This document shows positions 17,751-24,503 of a stretch of 64,000 nt of DNA, piece by piece. Each line of letters starts with the position of its first letter. The stretch's first letter is position 1. This DNA comes from Dokdonia pacifica (GTDB lineage Bacteria; Bacteroidota; Bacteroidia; Flavobacteriales; Flavobacteriaceae): the NCBI RefSeq assembly GCF_900188275.1, contig NZ_FZNY01000002.1, positions 62,001 through 126,000 of the forward strand. Reading direction: 5' to 3'. The position numbers were made by a program, and so were the translations under genes. The notes beneath the pieces were generated by a model that had not been told where the DNA came from, ran no database searches, and was given only the letters and a program-made list of their open reading frames with translations.

Positions 17751-19532
17751 ATGCGTCTATTTATTAAAGTAACCATTTACGTATCAGCTATGTACCATAA
17801 GATTTTTATTTTAAGTATATTTCTTTTTTTTACATATTCAATTGAAGCACAGGACCGATCTACGGCGATTCCTGATAGTACAAAAGCATTTATCTCTACA
17901 TCAGATTCTTTAAGAGAGGTCGTACGATTTCTTAATAAAACTGTAAGAGAAGAAAATGACACCGTACGGGCAATTGCCTATCAGAAGTTATTTTTAGAAA
18001 GAGGTGTTGTTGAAAATGATTATAAAATTCAGACGTATGCAGCATACAGATTGGGATATTATTATAACGACCTAGCTGAGTACAGAAATGCGGTAAGTTA
18101 TACTAAAACTGCTCTAGAAGCCGCTACAACAATCAAGGATACTACTAATATTGTTAAAAGCAATGTGTTATTAGGGAGTATTTATTTTCAATTGGGTATT
18201 TACGATAAGTCATTAGAACCCTACCAAGAGGCATTAAGACTTTCAAGAATAAGAGATCATAAAACTAATGAACTTTTATGCCTTGCAAATATTAGTAATA
18301 TCCGAATAAAATTAGGGCGATATCAAGAAGCACTTGATGTATACACAACGACACTTACGCTTTTGGATAATGACGATTTAAAAGATAGTCCTGTGTACAA
18401 CCAAACGTACTTGAGTACTTTATTAGGTAAAGGGAAAAGTCAAGAAGAGCTAGGATATTTAGATGAAAGTTTACAAACCTATGAGAAAGGGCTTGAGTTA
18501 GCAAAAGAATATAATTTATCTAATTACAATGGAGATTTTTACCTTAATATCGGACATGTATTTTCTGAAAAAGGCCAATACCAGAAAGCGATTGATTACT
18601 TAGAAAAGACAAAAACACTACTTGAGGAGTCCTATAACGATACGTATACAAATCTATTACTCGCAAACTTTTACTTGTCACAATGCTTTTATGGTATTCA
18701 GGAATACGATAAAGCCATGGAATTGTTACAACATAATTTTGAGTTGATAGGTACTAATTATAAGACCGATAAGATTTTAAAAATGTATGATCTAGGGATT
18801 AAAATTGCAGAAATACAAGGGGATAAAGATCTACAGTTAGAATTTTTAAATAAAAGTAATTTACTGAACAAATTACAATTAGAAAATCAAACAAAAACCC
18901 GAGATCTGTTATTTGATAATGATGTAAAAGCATTAGAAGATTCTAATAAGCAATTGGATGTTGAAAAAACAAAGCAGGAGTTTAGAAAGAAAGTTGCGAT
19001 AGTTATAGCCGCTATTTTATTTATCTTATTTGTAGTAATGTATGTATTATACAAGCAGAAAATAAAAACAAATGAGAAGAAATTTAAAGCGATTATTGAT
19101 AGTTTACAAGAGGTTACATCTAATGATCCGACACCCATAGTTGTCAAAAGGGATGAATTTTCAGTAAAAGATCATCGGGTTGAGGAAATAATGGAGAAGT
19201 TAAAGGCATTAGAAGCCTCAAATTTCTTTATTGAATTAGATTGTAATTTATATACCACCGCAAAGCGTATAGATACAAATACAACCTATCTATCAAAGAC
19301 TTTAAATACCTATAAAAAACAATCATTTAATCAATATTTAAATGAGCTTAGAATTAAGTATGTATTGATACAACTCAAGGAAAACACTAAGTTTAGAGCC
19401 TATACATTAAAAGCAATTTCAGAAGAAATTGGGTATAAAAGTATTAATACCTTTACCAAAGCTTTTAAAACATATACGGGCTTAACTCCTTCCTATTACA
19501 TCAAGCAATTAACTTCTGAAAATGACCAATAA
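17751..19532 (+). CDS. TPR-containing membrane AraC family transcriptional regulator
   Basis: 593 residues. An N-terminal signal sequence (best seen from the internal ATG at 17790: MYHKIFILSIFLFFTYSIEAQ), five to six tetratricopeptide repeats to about residue 380 (for example YDKSLEPYQEALRLSR and GQYQKAIDYLEKTKTLLEE), a membrane helix near 415-435, then a cytoplasmic AraC double HTH in the last 110 residues (AISEEIGYKSINTFTKAFKTYTGLTPSYYIKQL). The layout implies periplasmic TPR sensing linked directly to DNA binding. The following gene is a T9SS cargo protein flanked by matching 18-bp repeats that may be its operators. Either ATG could be the start. Confidence 0.88.
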   Translation: MRLFIKVTIYVSAMYHKIFILSIFLFFTYSIEAQDRSTAIPDSTKAFISTSDSLREVVRFLNKTVREENDTVRAIAYQKLFLERGVVENDYKIQTYAAYRLGYYYNDLAEYRNAVSYTKTALEAATTIKDTTNIVKSNVLLGSIYFQLGIYDKSLEPYQEALRLSRIRDHKTNELLCLANISNIRIKLGRYQEALDVYTTTLTLLDNDDLKDSPVYNQTYLSTLLGKGKSQEELGYLDESLQTYEKGLELAKEYNLSNYNGDFYLNIGHVFSEKGQYQKAIDYLEKTKTLLEESYNDTYTNLLLANFYLSQCFYGIQEYDKAMELLQHNFELIGTNYKTDKILKMYDLGIKIAEIQGDKDLQLEFLNKSNLLNKLQLENQTKTRDLLFDNDVKALEDSNKQLDVEKTKQEFRKKVAIVIAAILFILFVVMYVLYKQKIKTNEKKFKAIIDSLQEVTSNDPTPIVVKRDEFSVKDHRVEEIMEKLKALEASNFFIELDCNLYTTAKRIDTNTTYLSKTLNTYKKQSFNQYLNELRIKYVLIQLKENTKFRAYTLKAISEEIGYKSINTFTKAFKTYTGLTPSYYIKQLTSENDQ

Positions 19533-19534
19533 AA

Positions 19535-19554
19535 ATGTCAAATTTATAAATTTG
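19535..19554. promoter_or_regulatory. Palindromic element upstream of the T9SS gene (copy 1)
   Basis: AATGTCAAATTTATAAATTT, containing the palindrome CAAATTTATAAATTTG (19539-19554). The first 18 bp recur at 20503-20520. Copy 1 is centred about 45 bp before the -7 box of the T9SS gene, a reasonable activator position for the AraC-type protein just upstream. Function is inference. Confidence 0.45.
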
Positions 19555-19589
19555 ATTTTTTGAGATTCATACTGCTATTAGGTGATCTG

Positions 19590-19597
19590 TATATTTG
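19590..19597 (+). promoter_or_regulatory. Bacteroidota -7 box of the T9SS cargo gene
   Basis: TATATTTG matches TAnnTTTG, 24 bp before the ATG. No -33 TTG lies at the usual 19-21 bp distance, which fits an activator-dependent promoter. Confidence 0.55.
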
Positions 19598-19621
19598 AAT
19601 TCACCTTAAAATTTTAATCTC

Positions 19622-20491
19622 ATGAAAAATTTCATCTTATTAATTATCACATGTTTATGTGTGGTAATCAAAACAAATTCTCAAGAAAATATAATTGCAC
19701 CATCAAGTTCTTATATCCACCGATATAATGTGATATTGCATATTGAAGATACGTTAGTTGTACAATCTAATGGAGTTATAGGATTAGAACAAAAGTACTC
19801 GCTTAGACTTGGTAGATACCATGCCCATAATCATTTTAATCTCAATGATAAAGTTGGATTCCGTGTACTATTAGATTATGATTCTTCTATAACACCTGTA
19901 GCGCCGTTAGAATTTGAAGTACGTTTTTTAGATTATGTAGATGGTTCAGAAAATTACCCACTATTTGATGATCCGCAGGTAACACACGAAGGCGGTTTAA
20001 AACCTATTGTGATTCCTCCTATTGATGAAGATGACGAAGATGGATTTCCAGTAGAAACAGATGAACAGCAATTTATATTTTGGCAACCTGGAGAAAAGAG
20101 ACTCATCTTTGAACTTCATCATGTTAATAGCGAACCTGAAAGTCCAAAAATAGCGGGCGTTAGAGGAACTTTTTTTGTTCGAGATTTTAGTAGTCCCTAT
20201 GAGTCACAAACACAAGCCCCTATTCAATACAATGATATAGAGGTATATCCTAATCCGATACAGTCAGATTTATATATCAAAAGTATTATAAGTGATAAGG
20301 ACGCAAATGCTCAAATACGTATTTATACTACTACAGGAGTTCAATTATATACTAGTAATCTCCAGTTAGGAGAAACAAAATCTAATCATACCTTATATCA
20401 TTTTAGAAATCCAGATTTATCTCCAGGTCTATATTATTATACAATACAAATTGGAAATAAAACCTATACAAAACCTTTATTGAAAAAGTAA
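19622..20491 (+). CDS. T9SS type A sorting-domain protein
   Basis: 289 residues: a signal peptide (LLIITCLCVVIKTNSQ), an unrecognised beta-rich domain (about 25-185) with an acidic, proline-rich stretch (PPIDEDDEDGFPVE), and a type A C-terminal sorting domain at about 210-289 beginning IEVYPNPIQSDLYIKS and ending DLSPGLYYYTIQ...KPLLKK. It should therefore be secreted across the outer membrane by the type IX system and possibly anchored to surface lipopolysaccharide. Its position right after the TPR-AraC regulator suggests that it is a target of that regulator. Confidence 0.85.
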   Translation: MKNFILLIITCLCVVIKTNSQENIIAPSSSYIHRYNVILHIEDTLVVQSNGVIGLEQKYSLRLGRYHAHNHFNLNDKVGFRVLLDYDSSITPVAPLEFEVRFLDYVDGSENYPLFDDPQVTHEGGLKPIVIPPIDEDDEDGFPVETDEQQFIFWQPGEKRLIFELHHVNSEPESPKIAGVRGTFFVRDFSSPYESQTQAPIQYNDIEVYPNPIQSDLYIKSIISDKDANAQIRIYTTTGVQLYTSNLQLGETKSNHTLYHFRNPDLSPGLYYYTIQIGNKTYTKPLLKK

Positions 20492-20838
20492 TTTTTAAAA
20501 AGAATGTCAAATTTATAAATCTGCTATTCCCTTTCTTTTTATCTAATCAATTTCTTTATAGTTTGGTATTGTAAGCATCTGATAAGCATTTGATTATAAT
20601 GTATGATGTTGCTTTGTTAAGCATGTTGAATAAATATATATAACACACCTCAAAACGCCTACAGCAATACACTCAAGGTATTTTACAAAAGGAAGGGCTG
20701 AATGTATGAGATAGAAGTTTTGAGGTGAAATTTTATCAATTTTTCAGCTCTTTCTATCCTTGGAAATATTGTAAAAGACATACACTGCAAGTGTCTTTAA
20801 TTGTTTGCAGTATAACTATATTTTTTAAATCAATTATT
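20492..20838. other. Gene-poor stretch before the double-glycine peptides
   Basis: No convincing coding region in 347 bp. It holds the second copy of the AATGTCAAATTTATAAAT element (20503-20520) and a perfect 11-bp inverted repeat, CACCTCAAAAC at 20646-20656 and GTTTTGAGGTG at 20717-20727, enclosing 60 bp. This could be a folded leader or a small RNA. It probably carries the promoter of peptide 1. Confidence 0.5.
20503..20520. promoter_or_regulatory. Palindromic element downstream of the T9SS gene (copy 2)
   Basis: AATGTCAAATTTATAAAT, identical over 18 bp to copy 1, beginning 12 bp after the T9SS stop and about 320 bp upstream of peptide 1. May link the peptides to the same regulator. Confidence 0.4.
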
Positions 20839-20985
20839 ATGTTAAAAAACATTGAAAAACTAAAAGGAGTAAAAACGATTGCACAATCAGAGCAATTAAA
20901 AGTTAATGGTGGAATGAACGCTTGTTTCTTTATCTCATGCAGACCAGGCACGGTATGCATAGATGGAAGATGTGTAGATTGCTAG
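20839..20985 (+). CDS. Double-glycine-leader Cys-rich peptide 1 (RiPP/bacteriocin-like)
   Basis: 48 residues from the ATG at 20839; a longer frame back to 20725 has no support. The 25-residue leader begins MLKNIEKLKG and ends KVNGG, the double-glycine type cut by C39 peptidase exporters. The predicted core after GG is 23 residues with five cysteines (MNACFFISC...VDC). A sister gene 129 bp downstream has a leader of exactly the same length, sharing MLKNI, G10-V11 and NGG. No exporter, modification enzyme or immunity gene is recognisable nearby. Could be a secreted antimicrobial or signalling peptide. Confidence 0.7.
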   Translation: MLKNIEKLKGVKTIAQSEQLKVNGGMNACFFISCRPGTVCIDGRCVDC

Positions 20986-21114
20986 AAAAGCGTAATCATC
21001 ATATCAAAAAAGAACAGTAACTCTGATACAACTTACGTTCTATCAGTTTTAAATGACATTAATTGTGAGTGTCTTAAACAAAAATCACATAAAAATCATT
21101 TAAAATAATTCATC

Positions 21115-21264
21115 ATGTTAAAAAACATTTTAAACGTAGAAGGTGTCCAAGAATTGGATAAGAAACAGCAAACAACCATTAATGGAGGTATTTTGATATA
21201 CTGTAATTCAGATAGCGATTGCTATTTTGGACTTTCATGTGGCCCAAGAGGGTATTGTTGTTAA
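21115..21264 (+). CDS. Double-glycine-leader Cys-rich peptide 2 (RiPP/bacteriocin-like)
   Basis: 49 residues, found by reading the gap directly. ATG at 21115 and TAA at 21262. The leader MLKNILNVEGVQELDKK... ends TINGG at residue 25. The core is 24 residues with five cysteines, ending CGPRGYCC. It is paralogous to peptide 1 in the leader but divergent in the core, the usual pattern for families of exported peptides. It is followed by a strong intrinsic terminator, so the two peptides probably form a short transcript that ends there. Confidence 0.7.
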   Translation: MLKNILNVEGVQELDKKQQTTINGGILIYCNSDSDCYFGLSCGPRGYCC

Positions 21265-21307
21265 TCTGAGCATTTTCACATATGTAAGCACCACACATAT
21301 GTATTTA

Positions 21308-21350
21308 AAGAGATCAGTATATGTATATATGCTGATCTCTTATCTTTTTT
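21308..21350 (+). terminator. Intrinsic terminator after peptide 2
   Basis: AAGAGATCAGTATA pairs with TATGCTGATCTCTT (14 bp, one G-U) and is followed by ATCTTTTTT. Confidence 0.8.
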
Positions 21351-21351
21351 A

Positions 21352-21371
21352 TACGCTTTCGCGAAAGCGTA
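21352..21371. repeat. Perfect 20-bp palindromic repeat
   Basis: TACGCTTTCGCGAAAGCGTA, immediately after the T-run of the peptide 2 terminator. Confidence 0.9.
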
Positions 21372-21552
21372 TAATGAATTATATATTACAATAGTTTCAC
21401 ACCTCCCTACCCCTCCTTCTTAGGAGGGAATACTTAAATGAAAATTTAATAAAACATAACCGTTTTCCTACTAGAAAATAAAAGTCAAGGTGTGCTATTC
21501 AAAATAAATCTATATTCTACGAGAGAAGCGATCTATATTCTATAATCTTTTA

Positions 21553-21572
21553 TACGCTTTCGCGAAAGCGTA
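21553..21572. repeat. Perfect 20-bp palindromic repeat
   Basis: TACGCTTTCGCGAAAGCGTA, extended by one A/T pair each side, 201 bp from the previous copy. Confidence 0.9.
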
Positions 21573-21647
21573 TACTCAAAAATTAAAATGTTAAGTATAA
21601 TTTAACATTGTTTAAATGTCTGTAAAATAATTGTTTACATTATTTTA

Positions 21648-21685
21648 TGACTATATTTATAGTTGTATGACTATAAATATAGTCA
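21648..21685. promoter_or_regulatory. Two phased BlaI-type operators
   Basis: TGACTATATTTATAGTTG (21648-21665) and the perfect TGACTATAAATATAGTCA (21668-21685), centres 20 bp apart (about two helical turns), directly before the blaI promoter. MecI/BlaI dimers bind such dyads in tandem and autoregulate. The assignment rests on sequence symmetry and position. Confidence 0.65.
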
Positions 21686-21702
21686 TATGTTCAAAAATAC
21701 TA

Positions 21703-21710
21703 TATATTTG
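21703..21710 (+). promoter_or_regulatory. -7 box of the blaI operon
   Basis: TATATTTG (TAnnTTTG), ending 4 bp before the ATG, so the transcript may be nearly leaderless. The operators occupy the -33 region. Confidence 0.6.
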
Positions 21711-21714
21711 CAGT

Positions 21715-22098
21715 ATGAAAGAACTTACAAAAGCCGAAGAGCAAGTCATGCAATATGTATGGAGATTAGAAAAAGCCTTTCTTAAAGATATTGTAGATGC
21801 TTTTCCTGAGCCTAAACCCGCTTATACTACTATTTCTACTGTGGTACGAGTATTAGTAAAAAAAGAGTTTTTAAAATTTGAAACGTTTGGAAAAATTAGA
21901 CAGTACTCCCCTACTATTTCTAAAGAGGTCTATTTTAAAAGACATATTAAAGATATCATAGGTAGTTTTTTTAGTGGTTCGGTGAGCAAGTTTGCGTTAT
22001 CCTTTACAGATGGAGAAGATATGAATCTAACTGAGTTGGAGAAAATGAAGCATATGATTGAAGAAAAGATTGAACGTTTAAAAGAAAATGATCAATAA
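21715..22098 (+). CDS. BlaI/MecI family transcriptional repressor
   Basis: 127 residues from the ATG at 21715; a longer frame from 21631 reads through the operators and is rejected. The winged helix spans residues 1-75: LTKAEEQVMQYVWRLEKAFLKDI, PAYTTISTVVRVLVKKEFL. A C-terminal helical dimerisation region follows. In BlaI/MecI systems a partner membrane metalloprotease triggers removal of the repressor. Here the next gene, overlapping by 11 bp, encodes exactly that kind of partner. The two dyads immediately upstream indicate autoregulation. Confidence 0.88.
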   Translation: MKELTKAEEQVMQYVWRLEKAFLKDIVDAFPEPKPAYTTISTVVRVLVKKEFLKFETFGKIRQYSPTISKEVYFKRHIKDIIGSFFSGSVSKFALSFTDGEDMNLTELEKMKHMIEEKIERLKENDQ

Positions 22099-23455
22099 TA
22101 TGTTCCTATATCTTTTTCAAACAACACTTATTTTTTCAACACTCTTTTTAGTGTATAAAGTATGGTTTAGTAAATTTACTTTTCATTCTTTTAATAGATA
22201 CTTTTTAGTATGTATTCTTCCAGTTTCATTAGTACTTCCATTACTCGTACATCTATTGCCTCCCATTGAACAACATCCAATAGAAGAAATTCCACAGTTA
22301 TTTGAACATATCACTACTATTACAACTTCCTCCCTTTCATCTACTACTGCCATTACAAAAGAAGATAGTAGTATTCCTATAGATTATATGACCATTGGAT
22401 ATATTATCTACTGTATAGGTGTTGGAATTTGTGTATTCCGTTTTTTATCAAGTATACGTCGTTTGTATCGTATTAAGAGACAATCTGTTCTTATTAAAAA
22501 AGATGAATATCTTATCTACGAATCGCCAGTTTCGACTATTTTTTCTTATTTCCATTGGATTTTTGTTCCTAAAGGAGAATCATATGATGCTTTAGTGATT
22601 ATGCACGAAAGAGCACATATCCTTTTACGCCACTCTATAGATGTGCTTCTTACAGAGGTATACATCGTATTTTTTTGGTGGAATCCATTAGTATATCTAT
22701 TTAGAAAGTCCTTAAAATCAATTCATGAATATCAAGCAGATCAATATGTACTTGCAAAAGATGTAAAAACTTCGGCGTATTTACAATTGATAGCACAAAG
22801 TATCGCTATCACAAAGACGAATCCCCTTTATAACTACTTTCAAACTCCTATTCTCAAAAAACGAATCCAGATGATGACCAAAAACACTTCTCATTACCTT
22901 TTAAAACTCACCTATATTGTCATAGTTCCTTTATGTATTTTACTAGTAGTTGCTTTTACAAAACCAAGAGCTAATAATACAATCGTTGTAGAAAATAATA
23001 TAGACGTAGGGGCAGCGATTCCTCACACAGCTATTTCAGCTACTACTGCTGTTCCTACGTTTGCTTTTCCTATTGAGGGGAGTTCTAGAGAACAAATCAC
23101 AGCTATTTTTAATGTAACCATAAAAGAACCTAAAACTAAAAAAAGGAAAGTACATACGGGTATAGATATTAAAGCGCCTTTAGGGACCCCTATTATTGCT
23201 ACAGCAGACGGAACAGTTTTCCTGTCAAAAGATGTTGGGAATTGGGGCAACTTATTAAAAATTAAGCATGATGATAACTATGAAACCTGGTATGCACATT
23301 TAAAAGGTTTTGAAGCTCACTACGGGCAATCTGTAAAGAAAGGAGATGTTATTGGATATGTGGGAATGACTGGTAAAACTACAGGATCACACCTTCATTA
23401 CGAGTTACACCATAATAAAAAGTCAATAAACCCACTTGACTATACAGAAAAATAA
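22088..23455 (+). CDS. BlaR1-type M56 metallopeptidase fused to an M23 peptidase domain
   Basis: 455 residues. Transmembrane helices at about 8-25, 38-58, 100-118 and 275-290 frame a cytoplasmic gluzincin with HERAH (173-177) and the third ligand Glu214 in EYQAD, as in BlaR1/MecR1. In place of a penicillin-binding sensor, residues 325-455 form an extracytoplasmic M23 (LytM-type) domain: HTGID (His356, Asp360), YAHL (His404) and HLH (435-437), all metal ligands present. It should bind or cut peptidoglycan outside and proteolyse BlaI or another protein inside. It overlaps blaI and is followed by another M23 gene. Confidence 0.88.
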   Translation: MINNMFLYLFQTTLIFSTLFLVYKVWFSKFTFHSFNRYFLVCILPVSLVLPLLVHLLPPIEQHPIEEIPQLFEHITTITTSSLSSTTAITKEDSSIPIDYMTIGYIIYCIGVGICVFRFLSSIRRLYRIKRQSVLIKKDEYLIYESPVSTIFSYFHWIFVPKGESYDALVIMHERAHILLRHSIDVLLTEVYIVFFWWNPLVYLFRKSLKSIHEYQADQYVLAKDVKTSAYLQLIAQSIAITKTNPLYNYFQTPILKKRIQMMTKNTSHYLLKLTYIVIVPLCILLVVAFTKPRANNTIVVENNIDVGAAIPHTAISATTAVPTFAFPIEGSSREQITAIFNVTIKEPKTKKRKVHTGIDIKAPLGTPIIATADGTVFLSKDVGNWGNLLKIKHDDNYETWYAHLKGFEAHYGQSVKKGDVIGYVGMTGKTTGSHLHYELHHNKKSINPLDYTEK

Positions 23456-23536
23456 TCCCCCACACCATAATCTCTATTTGTTTACGTTACGTATGTAGTG
23501 ATACAACTACTTATATACATCCCTATTTAATATTTT

Positions 23537-24439
23537 ATGAAACGCTTACTTTTTCTCCTTATTTGTATAAGTACTTATCAAATTCATAGTCAGATCATTG
23601 ACCTTGGAATTATGAGGTTAGATTCGATTTCTTTTTCGAATCAGCTGGATATGATTATAAAAACACACCAAAGAGATAGTTTGGCCCAAGTCTATATGAC
23701 AGAAAATTGGGACTCAACTACGTTTAATCCTTATAAAGAGTATAAACAAACATTTCCATTTGAAGTTTCATTTGCAGATAGTACGTTTACGTCTCCTATA
23801 GGTCGTAAAAAAGTTGTCACTTCTCGTTATGGATGGCGTAATAGAAGAGCACATAAGGGCATTGATATTGATCTGATTACGGGAGATGATGTAATGACCA
23901 TTTTTGATGGTAAAGTACGTGCTGTGAGAACTTTTCCAGGTTTAGGAAAAACGGTTGTCGTGAGACATGAAAATGGTTTAGAAACTACTTATGCACATTT
24001 ATCTAAACAAGTAGTCAAAGTAAATGATACCATTACAAAAGGAACGGTTATAGGTAAAGGCGGTAATACCGGTAATTCTAGAGGAAGTCATTTACATCTT
24101 ATTGTAAGTTATAGAGGTGTATATATCAACCCAGAATACTTATTTGAATTTACAGAAGAAAATAAGATACGCAGTCAAGATATTTGGATAACTAGAAGGT
24201 GGGTAACTCCTTATTTACATAGTTCAAGAAGACAAAGTAACATTATTATAGCTACTACTGAAGAAGAAGCACTTCAGAATGAAGAAAAACAGAAGAAAAT
24301 TTATATCGTAAAAAAAGGCGATACACTTTCAAAAATTGCTAATAGGCATCACACTTCTATTACGGCTATATGTAAAGAAAATTCAATTAAAAAGACGAGT
24401 ACATTGCGTATTGGACAACAATTAGTTGTCAATAAGTAA
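23537..24439 (+). CDS. Secreted M23 metallopeptidase with LysM domain
   Basis: 300 residues: a signal peptide (LLFLLICISTYQIHSQ), M23 peptidase at about 85-205 with HKGID (His106, Asp110), YAHL and HLH (185-187), and a C-terminal LysM peptidoglycan-binding module at about 255-299 (YIVKKGDTLSKIANRH...LRIGQQLVV). The zinc ligands are complete, so it should be an active peptidoglycan endopeptidase. It lies 81 bp after the M56-M23 fusion and is likely part of the BlaI-controlled transcript, giving a sensor-plus-effector pair for cell-wall remodelling. Confidence 0.87.
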   Translation: MKRLLFLLICISTYQIHSQIIDLGIMRLDSISFSNQLDMIIKTHQRDSLAQVYMTENWDSTTFNPYKEYKQTFPFEVSFADSTFTSPIGRKKVVTSRYGWRNRRAHKGIDIDLITGDDVMTIFDGKVRAVRTFPGLGKTVVVRHENGLETTYAHLSKQVVKVNDTITKGTVIGKGGNTGNSRGSHLHLIVSYRGVYINPEYLFEFTEENKIRSQDIWITRRWVTPYLHSSRRQSNIIIATTEEEALQNEEKQKKIYIVKKGDTLSKIANRHHTSITAICKENSIKKTSTLRIGQQLVVNK

Positions 24440-24453
24440 TAACTATAAATGAG

Positions 24454-24473
24454 TACGCTTTCGCGAAAGCGCA
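24454..24473. repeat. Palindromic repeat with extended stem between convergent genes
   Basis: TACGCTTTCGCGAAAGCGCA. The surrounding ATGAG...CTCAT extends the pairing to 24449-24478 with one mismatch. Well placed to terminate both convergent transcripts. Confidence 0.8.
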
Positions 24474-24503
24474 CTCATGTTTATAATTATATCTATTTTA
24501 GAA

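Larger units (their letters stand above)
21265..21647. other. Repeat-rich gene-free stretch before blaI
   Basis: No coding region seen. Contents: two copies of CACATATGT (21278 and 21294), the terminator of peptide 2, two palindromic repeats, a small hairpin CCTCCT-TCTT-AGGAGG near 21409-21424, and the AT-rich approach to the BlaI operators. Confidence 0.6.

Noticed and set aside
20725-20838. N-terminal extension of the first double-glycine peptide
   Set aside because: The sister peptide starts exactly at the conserved MLKNI; the extension is not shared and lies next to the inverted repeat.
21631-21714. Longer start for the BlaI repressor
   Set aside because: The extra residues are the translation of two operator dyads and the -7 box.
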